64,000 nucleotides of DNA from contig NZ_JANFXK010000002.1 in NCBI RefSeq assembly GCF_024459955.1, positions 124,001 to 188,000 of the forward strand. The letters run 5' to 3'. Every line of letters starts with the position of its first letter. Within the stretch, counting starts at the first letter, position 1. Below are positions 17,105-25,944 of the stretch, one piece after another. Under the pieces are notes generated by a model. The model saw nothing but the letters and a program-made list of their open reading frames with translations, was not told the DNA's origin and did not search any database. Position numbers and translations under genes: made by a program. This DNA comes from Anaerovorax odorimutans (GTDB taxonomy: Bacteria > Bacillota > Clostridia > Peptostreptococcales > Anaerovoracaceae).

Positions 17105-19321
17105 TTACAGCTCGCCTCTTCTTCTCATGGCCTCTTCCGCCAGGAATGTCGCCACATCGATCCCGTGGGAATCTCTGCCGAAACCTTCGTCAATTCCGGT
17201 GCTTCTGGCTTCTTCCGGGACGACCTGCGTGCCGCCGGCCGCGATGATTACTTTATCGCGGATGCCCTTTTCAATGGCAAGCTCATTGATTCTCTTCATG
17301 TTCTTATAGTGCACATTGTCGTGAGAAATAATCGTGGACGCCAGGATCGCGTCGGCGTTCAGCTCGACCGCCGCATCTACCAGTTTTTCTACCGGAACCG
17401 AGGTCCCCAGGTATTCCACTTTGATGCCCCACTTTTCAATACCGCCGTGCTTGATGTTGATAATCTCGCGGAGTCCTACGGAGTGCTCATCTTCTCCCAC
17501 TGTACCGCAAACAACCTTCATCGGATGATCGCTAAATTCCTTATACAGCACTTCGTCGCTCAGATGATGCGGCTCCGGCGGAATTTCCAGATTATTCGGG
17601 TCTACATCAAAGGTAATCTTGCCTTTCATCTCAATTCTGGTACCCTCCGCATCCTGAAGGACCTCCTTACTGATTACCTCAGGATCTTCCAGACCCAGTT
17701 TCTTACCGATTTCCAGAGCCGTGGCTTCGGCGGCTCTCATATGGGTCGGGATGCACATGGTAAGCATGATCGTGCCGTCGGCGCACCATTCCATTTCCGG
17801 TTTGATGGCCTCGCCGTCCAGATATTTTTTAACCTTTTCAAGTCTTACATCAACACAGTCCTCTTCATCCAGCTCGTCGATATAAACGATCTTGCTGCGG
17901 TCTTCGAAGGTACAGCCGTCGATGAGCGCCGCCGGATCGGCTGGGTCGCCGCCGTACTGCTCTACATTATTATAACCGAAATGGGCCGTTACCGGCGCCA
18001 TATAGTCATCTTCTCTTTCGAAGATATAGCCATAGCCTACGCCGCCCTCGATCTGCCTTGCGATACCGTCGCCGTTTCTTTCAGGATATTCCGCCGAGTC
18101 TACGAAGAAACCGTCCTGCACTGCCTGGAAATAGCCGCCTACTTCAACAATCTCTTCCATAAAGAGGCAGGCTCTTTCCTTAATCTCTCTAGCCTTTTCT
18201 CTCAAATATCCATCCTGTTTCAGCTCGACCATTTCCATCAGGCCGTCCAGGCCGACCAGGGTCTGCTTCGCATTGTCACAGGCTTCAATGTTGTAAATAT
18301 GCCAAGGTACGTTTCTTCCTTCGTCCGGTGTGATGGTGGACTGGATATCGGCCCTTGTCAATTTGGAAATCAGCATGTTGAGAACATGGGTAACAGTCGC
18401 TTCTCTTGCGGAGGAGCAGATATATTTGGTGTTCTGCTGGGCCCTCATCTTGTACCTGTCGCAAATATCCCGCAGCGCTACCGCATAGGGCAAGTCCATG
18501 TAAACGCTCGGTGCAGGAGTGGCTGTCGGCGGAACGGTGGACAAGCTGATGTTTTCAGGCTTGATGCCGACCTTTTCTGAGAACAGCGCGTTGATGGCGT
18601 GCTGAACGATCAGCTCCGGCATTACCTTCCAGGCTTCTCTGGCTGTGGCGTTGGCGTTATGTGCTCCGTCGATCTGCAGAATGTCTGCCCATGCAAGAAT
18701 CTTTTTCGATTCACAGGCATCCACGAAGGACCTTACACAATTGATATCTCTATAGAGTACGTTGTACTGCGGGTCCTGATGGGCACCATTGATGCCCTCT
18801 TCGGCAAACATTACGGCAACGTCCGGACCTGCCACCCCGGAAACATAGGAATGATAATTGATCGGACGGCCAACCTCATCCTCAATGATATCCAGAGCTT
18901 TTCTCTGGGCTCTGACCTGTTTTCTGGTGATGGGAACGCCGCCGATGCCCTGCGGAGTACCTTCCATCAAACCGTCGATATGGGACTGCCCCATATGGCG
19001 GATAACCATGATATGATCGGCCCCGTGCCAGGCAGCCATCCGCATTCTGCGGATATCGTCTTCAAATCTTCCGGAAGCGATCTCCGTCGTGATAACCGCA
19101 TCCGGCTGGGGATCGATATTGCCAAAATATTTAGCCGGTGGAAGTCCCACCCCGTTTTTCAGCGGCTCGGAACAGTCGTGATATTTGAAAGGGCCCATCT
19201 CCAGATTGTCAACATGCTTTCTCCAGGTCCAGCCCCTTCTTCTCGGTTCATATTTGTCCAAGTCTTTTAAGATATTTCGAACGTCCAGTTTTTCATTGGG
19301 TTCTAACTTGAAATCCGTCAT
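17105..19321 (-). CDS. oraE: D-ornithine 4,5-aminomutase large subunit
   Basis: 738 aa, family length. It moves the omega-amino group of D-ornithine to C4, giving 2,4-diaminopentanoate, with PLP and adenosylcobalamin. The N-terminal two thirds form the TIM-barrel-type part (DPQPDAVITTEIASGRFEDD, HMGQSHIDGLMEGTPQG). The C-terminal Rossmann domain carries the B12 motif DEHSVG at 611-616 with GTSVP and AAGGTQ further on; the Lys that holds PLP in this family lies in this domain (Lys630 is a candidate by position). The start is 2 bp after the oraS stop, so translation is coupled. Cytoplasmic heteromer with OraS. Confidence 0.96.
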   Translation of the reverse strand: MTDFKLEPNEKLDVRNILKDLDKYEPRRRGWTWRKHVDNLEMGPFKYHDCSEPLKNGVGLPPAKYFGNIDPQPDAVITTEIASGRFEDDIRRMRMAAWHGADHIMVIRHMGQSHIDGLMEGTPQGIGGVPITRKQVRAQRKALDIIEDEVGRPINYHSYVSGVAGPDVAVMFAEEGINGAHQDPQYNVLYRDINCVRSFVDACESKKILAWADILQIDGAHNANATAREAWKVMPELIVQHAINALFSEKVGIKPENISLSTVPPTATPAPSVYMDLPYAVALRDICDRYKMRAQQNTKYICSSAREATVTHVLNMLISKLTRADIQSTITPDEGRNVPWHIYNIEACDNAKQTLVGLDGLMEMVELKQDGYLREKAREIKERACLFMEEIVEVGGYFQAVQDGFFVDSAEYPERNGDGIARQIEGGVGYGYIFEREDDYMAPVTAHFGYNNVEQYGGDPADPAALIDGCTFEDRSKIVYIDELDEEDCVDVRLEKVKKYLDGEAIKPEMEWCADGTIMLTMCIPTHMRAAEATALEIGKKLGLEDPEVISKEVLQDAEGTRIEMKGKITFDVDPNNLEIPPEPHHLSDEVLYKEFSDHPMKVVCGTVGEDEHSVGLREIINIKHGGIEKWGIKVEYLGTSVPVEKLVDAAVELNADAILASTIISHDNVHYKNMKRINELAIEKGIRDKVIIAAGGTQVVPEEARSTGIDEGFGRDSHGIDVATFLAEEAMRRRGEL

Positions 19322-19323
19322 TT

Positions 19324-19689
19324 CTACTTGCCTCCCTTCGCAAACAGGGATGCTGCTTCATCCCAGCCTTCACCCTTAGCCAGCATTTCGCCGGCTTGCC
19401 TAATGGAAATACCCTTGGTTTTGGCCATTTTATAGACTACGTGTCCTGCACCATGGCCCATCAAACCTCTGTCCATGCAACCCTGCACGATTTTCTGTGT
19501 ATCCAGGGAGGAAATTCCCATTCTCAGGAGAACGGCTCTCTCTACAGATGGGGTGGTATTTTTTCTGCCCAGCTCCAGAAGCGGATCGACAACCTGAGCG
19601 GTCAGCTCCCAGAACCTGTCGTACAATTCCTGGTCGCTCAGATTCGCGATGTGCTTTCTGCGCTCTGCAAAATCATCTTGTCTTTTCAT
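19324..19689 (-). CDS. oraS: D-ornithine 4,5-aminomutase small subunit
   Basis: 121 aa, all-helical, matching OraS length and pattern (KRQDDFAERRKHIANLSDQEL, HGAGHVVYKMAKTKGI). It binds OraE to form the active mutase and stabilises the PLP/B12 assembly. It is immediately upstream of oraE. The 124-bp gap to ortB contains a very strong GC hairpin. Confidence 0.93.
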   Translation of the reverse strand: MKRQDDFAERRKHIANLSDQELYDRFWELTAQVVDPLLELGRKNTTPSVERAVLLRMGISSLDTQKIVQGCMDRGLMGHGAGHVVYKMAKTKGISIRQAGEMLAKGEGWDEAASLFAKGGK

Positions 19690-19729
19690 CCTTTTTCATC
19701 CTTTCTGTCTCAGATTCTCCGGCCTTACC

Positions 19730-19782
19730 CGGCGGCGGGCCGATTCCGTTCAATCTCTCCGGGCCGCCGGCGGCGGCCCACT
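19730..19782. other. GC-rich intra-operon hairpin between ortB and oraS
   Basis: GGCGGCGGGCCG pairs with CGGCGGCGGCCC-type sequence across a loop of about 20 nt, in the only sizeable gap of the ord-ortA-ortB-oraS-oraE run. No T-run follows. It may set mRNA processing or stability so that thiolase and mutase levels differ (inference). Confidence 0.5.
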
Positions 19783-19813
19783 CATTTTTATACAATCTAT
19801 ACTGCTGAAAATG

Positions 19814-21232
19814 CTAAAGCGCTGCTTTTATTTCTTCTACGGCTTTCTTTACCCATTCCACATCTTTTTTGGTTTCCTCTGCCAGATACTTATAATCATC
19901 CTCTGTCGGGTTCATAGTGTACTTTTTGAGGTTTCCCTTAATCAGCGACTTTTTCTGACGGTCCAGATCCATGTCCGTGGCTTTAATCAGGGACGGATGC
20001 TCCGGAATGATAACGCTCTTTCCCGGGACTTCATCTTTCGGATCGCCGAGCCTTACTTCGATGCCGTTTTCTCTGGCAAAGGACAGCTGCGGCTGTACAT
20101 GCTTGCCGGCGCCAGTATATTCCGTTTCCTGGACAACAATCATCTGATCCTGATCCATTTCCTGGGCCAGGGCAAATGCCGCTGCCAGGGAAGTGTTTCC
20201 CGCCGGCCCCTTTTCCAGTCCTTCAAGGGTTGCCAGACATTCTGTGATGTAGAACACATCGCCTTGGGTAATCGTCACATATCTGTCCATGTAGCGAAGC
20301 GGCCTTGCCGCTGATCTGGGCACATCGGAGTGATCCGGGTCCACTGCGTAAGGTACGCCGAAGCCCGTATGACCGGTTGTGCAGGATTTGAGGTTAAAGG
20401 CCTTGTCTGAGGCCATGTGCAGGCCGGAAAGGTCGATGGACGCGCCGATGACCTTTGTTTCTTTGGCTCCCGCCTTAATCAATCCTCTGGCAGTTCCAGT
20501 AAGGTTTCCGCCGCCCGCATTGGTGCAGACTACAACATCCGGGTCCTTGCCGTATTTTTCGCGGAACTGCATGGAAATTTCGTAGCCCAGAGTTTCCACG
20601 CCGGCGATACCAAATGGAGTATACAGGGATGCGTTGAAGTATCCTGTTTCCTCCAACAGTAGAATGAACTTATAAAAGAGTTCCGGCCCTACGGTCAGCT
20701 GCACCACTTCTGCTCCCAGAGCCTCGCATTTTCTGGCCTTTTCGATGATTTCCGGCTGTCCCACGCCTTTTGAGTCGTAACATTCCTGAACGATGATACA
20801 TTTCAACCCTGCGATCGCTGCCTGAGAAGCGACGGCTGCTCCGTAATTTCCGGAGGTGGCTGCGATTACGCCTTTATAACCCAGCTTCTTTGCGTGATAA
20901 ACCGCATTGGCGGCTCTTCTGGCTTTAAAGCTTCCTGAGGGGTTGGCGGCTTCATCCTTTACAAAGATCCGTGCGCCTTTCCCTTCCGGAGCGCAGGCTC
21001 TTGCAAGGGCCGTAAGATTTCTCAATTCCAGAATCGGCGTGTTTCCGACGTTTACGCTGTACTGGATCTTCTGCATCTCCTCCAGCGTGTATCCGGTCTC
21101 CCGCATCATCTTTTCATAGTCAAAAGCCATGGAACCGGATTCAAACTGCGAGTAGTCAATGCCGATGGCCGCTTTCATGACTTCCTGTTTTCTGCTCATT
21201 ACGCTGTCATAATCCTGAGGTAGTTTTGCCAT
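19814..21232 (-). CDS. ortB: 2-amino-4-ketopentanoate thiolase, beta subunit
   Basis: 472 aa, PLP enzyme of the threonine-synthase/cysteine-synthase fold. The PLP Lys is in NPSGSFKARRA (about residue 97-104), with ATSGNYGAAVAS as the SGN loop and NAGGGNLTGTARG as the phosphate cup. With OrtA it cleaves 2-amino-4-ketopentanoate with CoA to acetyl-CoA and D-alanine, the last step of the pathway. The start codon overlaps the ortA stop by one base (TAATG). Confidence 0.95.
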   Translation of the reverse strand: MAKLPQDYDSVMSRKQEVMKAAIGIDYSQFESGSMAFDYEKMMRETGYTLEEMQKIQYSVNVGNTPILELRNLTALARACAPEGKGARIFVKDEAANPSGSFKARRAANAVYHAKKLGYKGVIAATSGNYGAAVASQAAIAGLKCIIVQECYDSKGVGQPEIIEKARKCEALGAEVVQLTVGPELFYKFILLLEETGYFNASLYTPFGIAGVETLGYEISMQFREKYGKDPDVVVCTNAGGGNLTGTARGLIKAGAKETKVIGASIDLSGLHMASDKAFNLKSCTTGHTGFGVPYAVDPDHSDVPRSAARPLRYMDRYVTITQGDVFYITECLATLEGLEKGPAGNTSLAAAFALAQEMDQDQMIVVQETEYTGAGKHVQPQLSFARENGIEVRLGDPKDEVPGKSVIIPEHPSLIKATDMDLDRQKKSLIKGNLKKYTMNPTEDDYKYLAEETKKDVEWVKKAVEEIKAAL

Positions 21233-21531
21233 TATTTTTCACCTCCAAATACGATTTCTCTGACTTGCTTGTCGATTGCCAGCAGTTCAGGGATGCAGGT
21301 TCCGAAATCATGCTCATAATATGGATTTACTTCAATCAGTGTGCCGGTCTCATGCCTTCCGTTCACTGATTCTATTTCAACTTCATCGCCGATCTCAGCG
21401 TCCGCCAAAAGATATCCTTTGGTCCACATTTCCAGCGGAACGTTCTTTGTATCCTCCGGAAGCTTTCCGGTTCTCTGCTCCGCTTCCAGAATCACTTTAT
21501 GGATTCTCACCCATTCACCTTTTTTAACCAT
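21232..21531 (-). CDS. ortA: 2-amino-4-ketopentanoate thiolase, alpha subunit
   Basis: 99 aa, the usual OrtA length. Beta-rich: GEWVRIHKVILEAEQRT, PLEMWTKGYLL, GDEVEIESVNGR, then YYEHDFGTCIPELL. Partner of OrtB, which carries PLP. GGAGG precedes the ATG. It lies 91 bp downstream of ord in the same transcript. Confidence 0.94.
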   Translation of the reverse strand: MVKKGEWVRIHKVILEAEQRTGKLPEDTKNVPLEMWTKGYLLADAEIGDEVEIESVNGRHETGTLIEVNPYYEHDFGTCIPELLAIDKQVREIVFGGEK

Positions 21532-21622
21532 GCCGTCCTCCTAAAAAATACGGTTAGATGGCAGAACACCCCCGGCCTGGCGCCGAGCGTGTCCTGTTGT
21601 TTTTGTATGCGTATGAATCAAC

Positions 21623-22681
21623 TTATTTTACAATTTTTGCTTCTTCACAGATCATGTCTCTCATGTCTCCCATGATAACTCTCGGTACCGGCAGATCGAT
21701 CATTGTGTGAAGACCCGGTCTTGCGTTGATGATGTGCGGGATCGTGTTAACGCACATCGCGATGGTTCCAATGCCTCCCGGAACCTCCGGTGAATTGACC
21801 ATATTGATGTTTGGTGTTCCCTTGATGATTACATAGTCGCCGGTCTGAACGCCAACCTGCTCCGGCTCGATCTGCTGCGGATGATCCATTTCGATCTTCA
21901 CTTCGCCGTCAATGTATCCGCTGCCCTTCATCGCGCATCCGGCAACGTTGCCGGCTTTTGCGAATCCGTAAGGAGATTTTCTGTCCACATCGGTCATGAT
22001 TGGGTCCATGGACTGAGTGACTTTTTCCACATCCCAGCCAATAGCGTCTGCGATCATATGAATGGATTCGTGGAAACCAACATGCCCGGACAGCTTTCCG
22101 GTTTTAACGCCGTCAATAAATTCTTCCTTGGTGATGCCGATCCCCTGTTCTTCCATTACAGCCGGTCCGAATGGCGACAGGCTGTTGACTCTTCTGGAAG
22201 TGATATGCTCTACTTCTTCGCAGCAGCCGGTCATGGTAACCACCAGCAGGTCCATGATAAGTCCCGGGTTGATTCCGGTTCCGACGATGGAAACGCCGTT
22301 TTCCTTAGCGATCCGGTCCAGCTCAGCGGCTTCCTTCGGAGACTGTGCCTTTGGATAAGCCATTTCTTCTGCAGAAGATACGACATTGATCTTTCTTTCG
22401 AGGACGAATTTCAGTCTGTCAAAGGCAGTCTTTACGAAAGAATCCGTACAGCACAGAACTACGTCTGCCGCGCCCTCTTTAATAACGTCTTCGGGTGCTC
22501 CGATAATCACATCCGGTCTGTCTCCTCTTTCCGTCTTTATATAGTCATACATAGATTTTCCGATCTTGGCGCCGCGGCCTGCTACGCCGACGATATCAAC
22601 GCCCTTTTTCTTGAGAAGTAGATCAGCCATTCCACCGCCCATTGCACCAAGACCCCAAATAATTACCTTTACATTCTTCAT
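21623..22681 (-). CDS. ord: 2,4-diaminopentanoate dehydrogenase
   Basis: 352 aa. N-terminal Rossmann motif VIIWGLGAMGGGMAD, then a catalytic domain related to dihydrodipicolinate reductase-like enzymes (VGTGINPGLIMD, RRVNSLSPFGPAVMEEQGIG, GGIGTIAMCVNTIPHI). It oxidatively deaminates 2,4-diaminopentanoate with NAD(P)+ to 2-amino-4-ketopentanoate and ammonia. First gene after the sigma-54 type promoter at 22756-22771, with GGAGAA before the ATG. Its place between mutase and thiolase steps matches the pathway. Confidence 0.95.
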   Translation of the reverse strand: MKNVKVIIWGLGAMGGGMADLLLKKKGVDIVGVAGRGAKIGKSMYDYIKTERGDRPDVIIGAPEDVIKEGAADVVLCCTDSFVKTAFDRLKFVLERKINVVSSAEEMAYPKAQSPKEAAELDRIAKENGVSIVGTGINPGLIMDLLVVTMTGCCEEVEHITSRRVNSLSPFGPAVMEEQGIGITKEEFIDGVKTGKLSGHVGFHESIHMIADAIGWDVEKVTQSMDPIMTDVDRKSPYGFAKAGNVAGCAMKGSGYIDGEVKIEMDHPQQIEPEQVGVQTGDYVIIKGTPNINMVNSPEVPGGIGTIAMCVNTIPHIINARPGLHTMIDLPVPRVIMGDMRDMICEEAKIVK

Positions 22682-22755
22682 CTCTATTTCTCCTTTTCAT
22701 ATCAATATGGTTTAGCATACGCTTTTATCAGCAAGTTATCTTTATCCCTATATAA

Positions 22756-22771
22756 AGCAATACTCATGCCA
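22756..22771 (-). promoter_or_regulatory. Sigma-54 (-24/-12) promoter of the ornithine operon
   Basis: The minus strand reads TGGCATGAGTATTGCT, matching consensus TGGCACG-N4-TTGCW with the GG and GC doublets at the right distance. It is 75 bp upstream of the ord ATG. A sigma-54 activator gene lies about 1 kb upstream. Confidence 0.75.
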
Positions 22772-22868
22772 ATGCAGCACACTTACCTCTACCGACCCCG
22801 CAGCCCTCCAAAATTCAGCCTTGAATAGTTTTTAAGTTTTTTGAATATTTTAATTTCATTAAGGTTCC

Positions 22869-22906
22869 CGCCCATTTTTTTGCGTCAATCACGCCCATTT
22901 TTTTGC
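22869..22906. promoter_or_regulatory. Twin upstream activator repeat
   Basis: The 15-mer CGCCCATTTTTTTGC occurs twice, at 22869-22883 and 22892-22906, identical and 23 bp apart (about two helix turns). It lies about 100-135 bp upstream of the -24/-12 promoter, the usual place for activator hexamer loading. It is the best candidate binding site for the activator encoded upstream. Confidence 0.55.
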
Positions 22907-23066
22907 ACCTTTTGTCATTTGTTCGCTGCTGTTCTGTCTATTTTACCAGAATATCCTCATTCTTCTCTTAATGCTCTCTTATTAAGCTCTTATATTATCA
23001 TTCCATTTTACTGAAGGTTTTATAACTTGCGAGCGCAGTCGAGCAAGTTTCACGGGAAGAAGGCCT

Positions 23067-23215
23067 GGCGCTTTTTGCTTTGTAATTGGACTTGAGCGGA
23101 CGAAATATGTGGGTTTGCGGGCTTTACAAGTTTATTTTGGAAAAATTTCCACGTAGAATTGACCGGCAAGGGTAAGAAACGTTGAAAAAAGGTCCGCTTT
23201 TACCTCTTTTTTTGT
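23067..23215 (+). repeat. Palindromic intergenic element family 1, copy A
   Basis: Starts GGCGCTTTTTG, then GAGCGGACGAAA, TGTGGGTTTG, and near the far end GAAACGTTGAAAAAAGG plus TCCGCTTTT. The outer AAAGCGCC end present in the other copies is degenerate here. See copies at 46.5, 54.7 and 58.9 kb. Confidence 0.7.
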
Positions 23216-23439
23216 ATGAAAGATCCGGAAATAATTTAACACGTTATCATACAAAAGCACGCAAAGGTTTATTTCTGGCAGGCTACGATCCGGAGGCCCG
23301 GCCGCAACAGGGAGAAAAGGGAACGGGTTTAGGTCTGCGACCAAGGTGCTTTTTTATGGACAATGGTCGCAGGATTTGTCAGGGAAAGCAGCATTTGGTC
23401 GCAAACCCGCTACCGTTCTGTTCTCAGCTGCAGTTAGCT

Positions 23440-23619
23440 GATCGCAAGCCTGCGGCCCCCGAAGCACCCGGACCCGGCAGCACAAATTTTCAATTCCAAC
23501 GGCTGCAAGCGCCGTCAAGCCCGCAACTCTACGTAATCGGACAGCAGTTTGAGGAAACGGTCACCCAACCAAACCCGCAACTTTACGCAGCCCGGCCGCA
23601 GCAGGCAGAAAAGGTTACC
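23440..23619 (+). repeat. Intergenic repeat family 2, copy 3 (expanded)
   Basis: Shares CCTGCGGCC, GGCAGCACAAATTTTCAATT and CCCGCAACTTTACG and ends AAAAGGTTACC. It contains an extra 50 bp or so with a second CCCGCAACT block, as if partly duplicated. The left edge is uncertain. Confidence 0.5.
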
Positions 23620-23645
23620 TCAGCGCCTGGCCCGCAAGCCCGCCT

Positions 23646-23689
23646 GAAAAGAAAAAAGGAGCGCAGGAAGGATTTCTCCCATGCGCTCA
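23646..23689 (-). terminator. Terminator after the sigma-54 activator gene
   Basis: Minus-strand stem GAGCGC/GCGCTC, extended inside by GGGAG/CTTCC, followed by TTTTTTCTTTTC, 50 nt past the stop codon. Confidence 0.75.
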
Positions 23690-23739
23690 GGGTTCCGGCC
23701 GGCCGCGGCACCGCCAAAGGGGCAGCTGCCGTTTCGTGC

Positions 23740-25128
23740 CTATAATTCATATTTCTTTAATTTATGCTGCAGGGTCTGTCTTTTGATGCCCAGTTTTTCA
23801 GCAGTTCTGGAAATGTTTCCGTTGCTGGCTGCCAGGCTGCTTTTTATAATGGCTCTTTCCATCCGCTGCAGATACTGATCCATGCTCTCTTTTTCCGGTT
23901 CAAAGTCCGTATTGGCAGACGCTTCATGATAGGCTTCCTGGATCTGGATCTGTTTTTCCGTCAGCACGTGCTCTTTGTCTGCCAGAGATACGGCAGACAT
24001 AATAATGTTTTCCAGTTCGCGGATATTTCCCGGATAGCTGTGGTTTTTCAGTTTTTCCAAAGCGCCATCCGAAGCCATCCAGACCTCTTTGCCGTACCTT
24101 TTATTATGTTTTTCTAAAAAACTGTCCACCAGCAGAGGCAGGTCATCAAGCCGCTCCCGCAATGGCGGAATGGTTATATTGACAATATTGAGCCGATAAT
24201 ATAAATCCTTTCGCAGGGCGCCGCTCTCAATGAGCGATTGGGGCGATTCATTGACCGTGGCAATGATCCGCACGTCAATGGGGATGTCCTTATTGCCTCC
24301 CACCCGCCGGATATAATCCTCCTGCAGGACCCGCAGCAATTTGCTTTGAAGGTCATAAGGCATAGCGCTGATTTCATCCAAAAGCAGGGTCCCCCCACTG
24401 GCCTGCTCAAAGAGGCCGGCCCTGTCCACCGCCCCCGTGAAACCGCCCCGCTCCGTTCCGAAGAGAATGCCTTCCAGAAGGCTTTCCGGAAGGGCTGCAC
24501 AGTTCTGGGCCAGAAAGGGCTGGTCGCTTCGTTCTCCTGCAAAGTGAATGCTCTGGGCAAATAATTCTTTCCCCGTCCCCGTCTCCCCATAAATAAATAC
24601 GGATGCATCGGTTTTTGCCGCTTTTTTCGCCTTTTCCACCACCTCTTTGAAAGCCTTGTTTTCACCGATCAGGTTTTGGAAGCTGTAGTGTTTGATCCTG
24701 GGTTTATCAGGCCTTCTGGGGTTAATGCTCTCCTTTTGCAGCTTGAGAATGGTATCGCTCATACTCTTTATTTCGGTAATGTCCTTGCCGATCTCAATGG
24801 CTGCGATGACCTGTCCCTCCACTTCCACCGGGATCGTCGAATTGATGGCTGTGATTTCCTTGCCGTACTTGTTGCGGTATGTCTGGTGCTGATTGATCGT
24901 AGCTCTGTTTTCTGTCAGCGCTCTGTAAAGAGAGCTTTCCTCCGGAGGGATATGGGCAAAAGCTTCCTGAAAAGGTTTTCCCAGCACGTCTTGCCGGTTG
25001 GTCTTCTCCAGGCTCGCCATAGCTTCATTATAAATAATACTTTTCCCCCTCGCATCTACCACATGGACGCCTTCATCCACAATGCCGCTCAGTTCCTGCA
25101 GGATTTTCTGATAATCTTTTGCTTTCAT
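23740..25128 (-). CDS. Sigma-54 dependent activator (PAS, AAA+, Fis-type HTH)
   Basis: 462 aa from the ATG at 25128, which has AGGAGGTG upstream; an earlier in-frame start lacks one. PAS domain at about 10-115 (GVHVDARGKSIIYNEAM); AAA+ domain at about 155-385 with Walker A GETGTGKE, GGFTGA loop and Walker B GGTLLLDEISAM; C-terminal HTH NISRTAEKLGIKRQTLQ. The sigma-54 contact loop is GGFTGA instead of the usual GAFTGA. It probably senses a small molecule through the PAS domain and turns on the ord operon from the twin repeat, as sigma-54 activators do beside other Stickland gene sets. No own sigma-54 site is seen. Confidence 0.9.
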   Translation of the reverse strand: MKAKDYQKILQELSGIVDEGVHVVDARGKSIIYNEAMASLEKTNRQDVLGKPFQEAFAHIPPEESSLYRALTENRATINQHQTYRNKYGKEITAINSTIPVEVEGQVIAAIEIGKDITEIKSMSDTILKLQKESINPRRPDKPRIKHYSFQNLIGENKAFKEVVEKAKKAAKTDASVFIYGETGTGKELFAQSIHFAGERSDQPFLAQNCAALPESLLEGILFGTERGGFTGAVDRAGLFEQASGGTLLLDEISAMPYDLQSKLLRVLQEDYIRRVGGNKDIPIDVRIIATVNESPQSLIESGALRKDLYYRLNIVNITIPPLRERLDDLPLLVDSFLEKHNKRYGKEVWMASDGALEKLKNHSYPGNIRELENIIMSAVSLADKEHVLTEKQIQIQEAYHEASANTDFEPEKESMDQYLQRMERAIIKSSLAASNGNISRTAEKLGIKRQTLQHKLKKYEL

Positions 25129-25152
25129 ACCGCACCTCCTGCCTTTAGTATA

Positions 25153-25188
25153 GCACAAAAAGAAATGGGTGCAAATAAATTTGCACCC
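25153..25188 (-). terminator. Terminator between membrane protein gene and activator gene
   Basis: Perfect stem GGGTGCAAAT/ATTTGCACCC followed on the minus strand by ATTTCTTTTTG, 8 nt after the membrane protein stop. It separates the ligase-racemase operon from the activator gene. Confidence 0.8.
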
Positions 25189-25195
25189 TCTGTTT

Positions 25196-25927
25196 CTAAG
25201 TTTCAATCTGTAATTTACTGGTTTCTTGTGACGGCGGAAAGCCTGCTCCGGCTACCGGTTTACCATCATATTCCTTCCAGGTGTGCCAAAAGCATATCAT
25301 CATACGAATCTGTGCCACAAACAGTATGATTGTGCTTATTATTGCCGCAGCCACGACAATGGCCCCCATTATATCCGATAACACAATGACTCCAATGGCA
25401 ATTACGCAAAGCACCACACTGATTACCGTAGTCCATATGTACATAAGCCAAATGCTGCGGCACCTCTCAGCCAGCGCCGGATCATTCTGCCCCATCGCGA
25501 CGTCACGGCAGCCGTAAATCAGCTCATAGGTGCAGATATAAGTCATCACCAGTGCGGCTATCAGAAACGCTGCTGCCAAAAGCAGGCAAATAAGGCCCGC
25601 AAGCCATCCACTGTCTTCTCCCTCTACAGCGGCATCCGACCAAAACCAGCTCCAGCCGGCAAGCAGCCCCGCTGCGATTGTCAGGGCAAAAAGTACAATC
25701 GTCACGACGGTATATTTTTTGGCCCTTGCAAATCGTTCATTGGTATAGGCGACTTTAAAAATTCCCACGATTAACACAATCGCAGCCACAAGTTCCAATG
25801 GCAGTACAAAAAATCCCGCGTCCTCATCAAAGGACGATACCACGGATTCAACAGCCGAAAAAATTATTCCCAAAGCCATGCCGATAGTTACCAGCTTCAG
25901 TCCCTTCAAATTATAATACACACGCAT
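25196..25927 (-). CDS. Polytopic membrane protein, unknown
   Basis: 243 aa from the ATG at 25927 (MRVYYNLKGLK). About six hydrophobic helices: LVTIGMALGIIFSAV, FFVLPLELVAAIVLIVGIF, YTVVTIVLFALTIAAGLLAG, LICLLLAAAFLIAALVMTY, IWTTVISVVLCVIAIGVIVL and AIVVAAAIISTIILFVAQI. The start lies 17 bp after the racemase stop, so it is the last gene of the ligase-ligase-racemase operon, closed by a terminator. No transport signature was recognised. Confidence 0.75.
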   Translation of the reverse strand: MRVYYNLKGLKLVTIGMALGIIFSAVESVVSSFDEDAGFFVLPLELVAAIVLIVGIFKVAYTNERFARAKKYTVVTIVLFALTIAAGLLAGWSWFWSDAAVEGEDSGWLAGLICLLLAAAFLIAALVMTYICTYELIYGCRDVAMGQNDPALAERCRSIWLMYIWTTVISVVLCVIAIGVIVLSDIMGAIVVAAAIISTIILFVAQIRMMICFWHTWKEYDGKPVAGAGFPPSQETSKLQIET

Positions 25928-25944
25928 CCCCCCAGCAAATCCTT

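Larger units (their letters stand above)
22682..23739. other. Kilobase control and repeat region upstream of ord
   Basis: From the ord side it holds the sigma-54 promoter, the twin repeat, intergenic repeat family 1 copy A (23067-23215), a hairpin CTGCGACC/GGTCGCAG (about 23335-23378), repeat family 2 copy 3 (about 23440-23619), and the terminator of the activator gene. A 187-aa plus frame (23182-23745) runs across all these elements and is not credible as a gene. Confidence 0.6.

Noticed and set aside
16940-18580. 546-aa plus-strand frame
   Set aside because: Antisense shadow of oraE.
23182-23745. 187-aa plus-strand frame
   Set aside because: Made from repeat families 1 and 2 and the activator terminator; no ribosome site.
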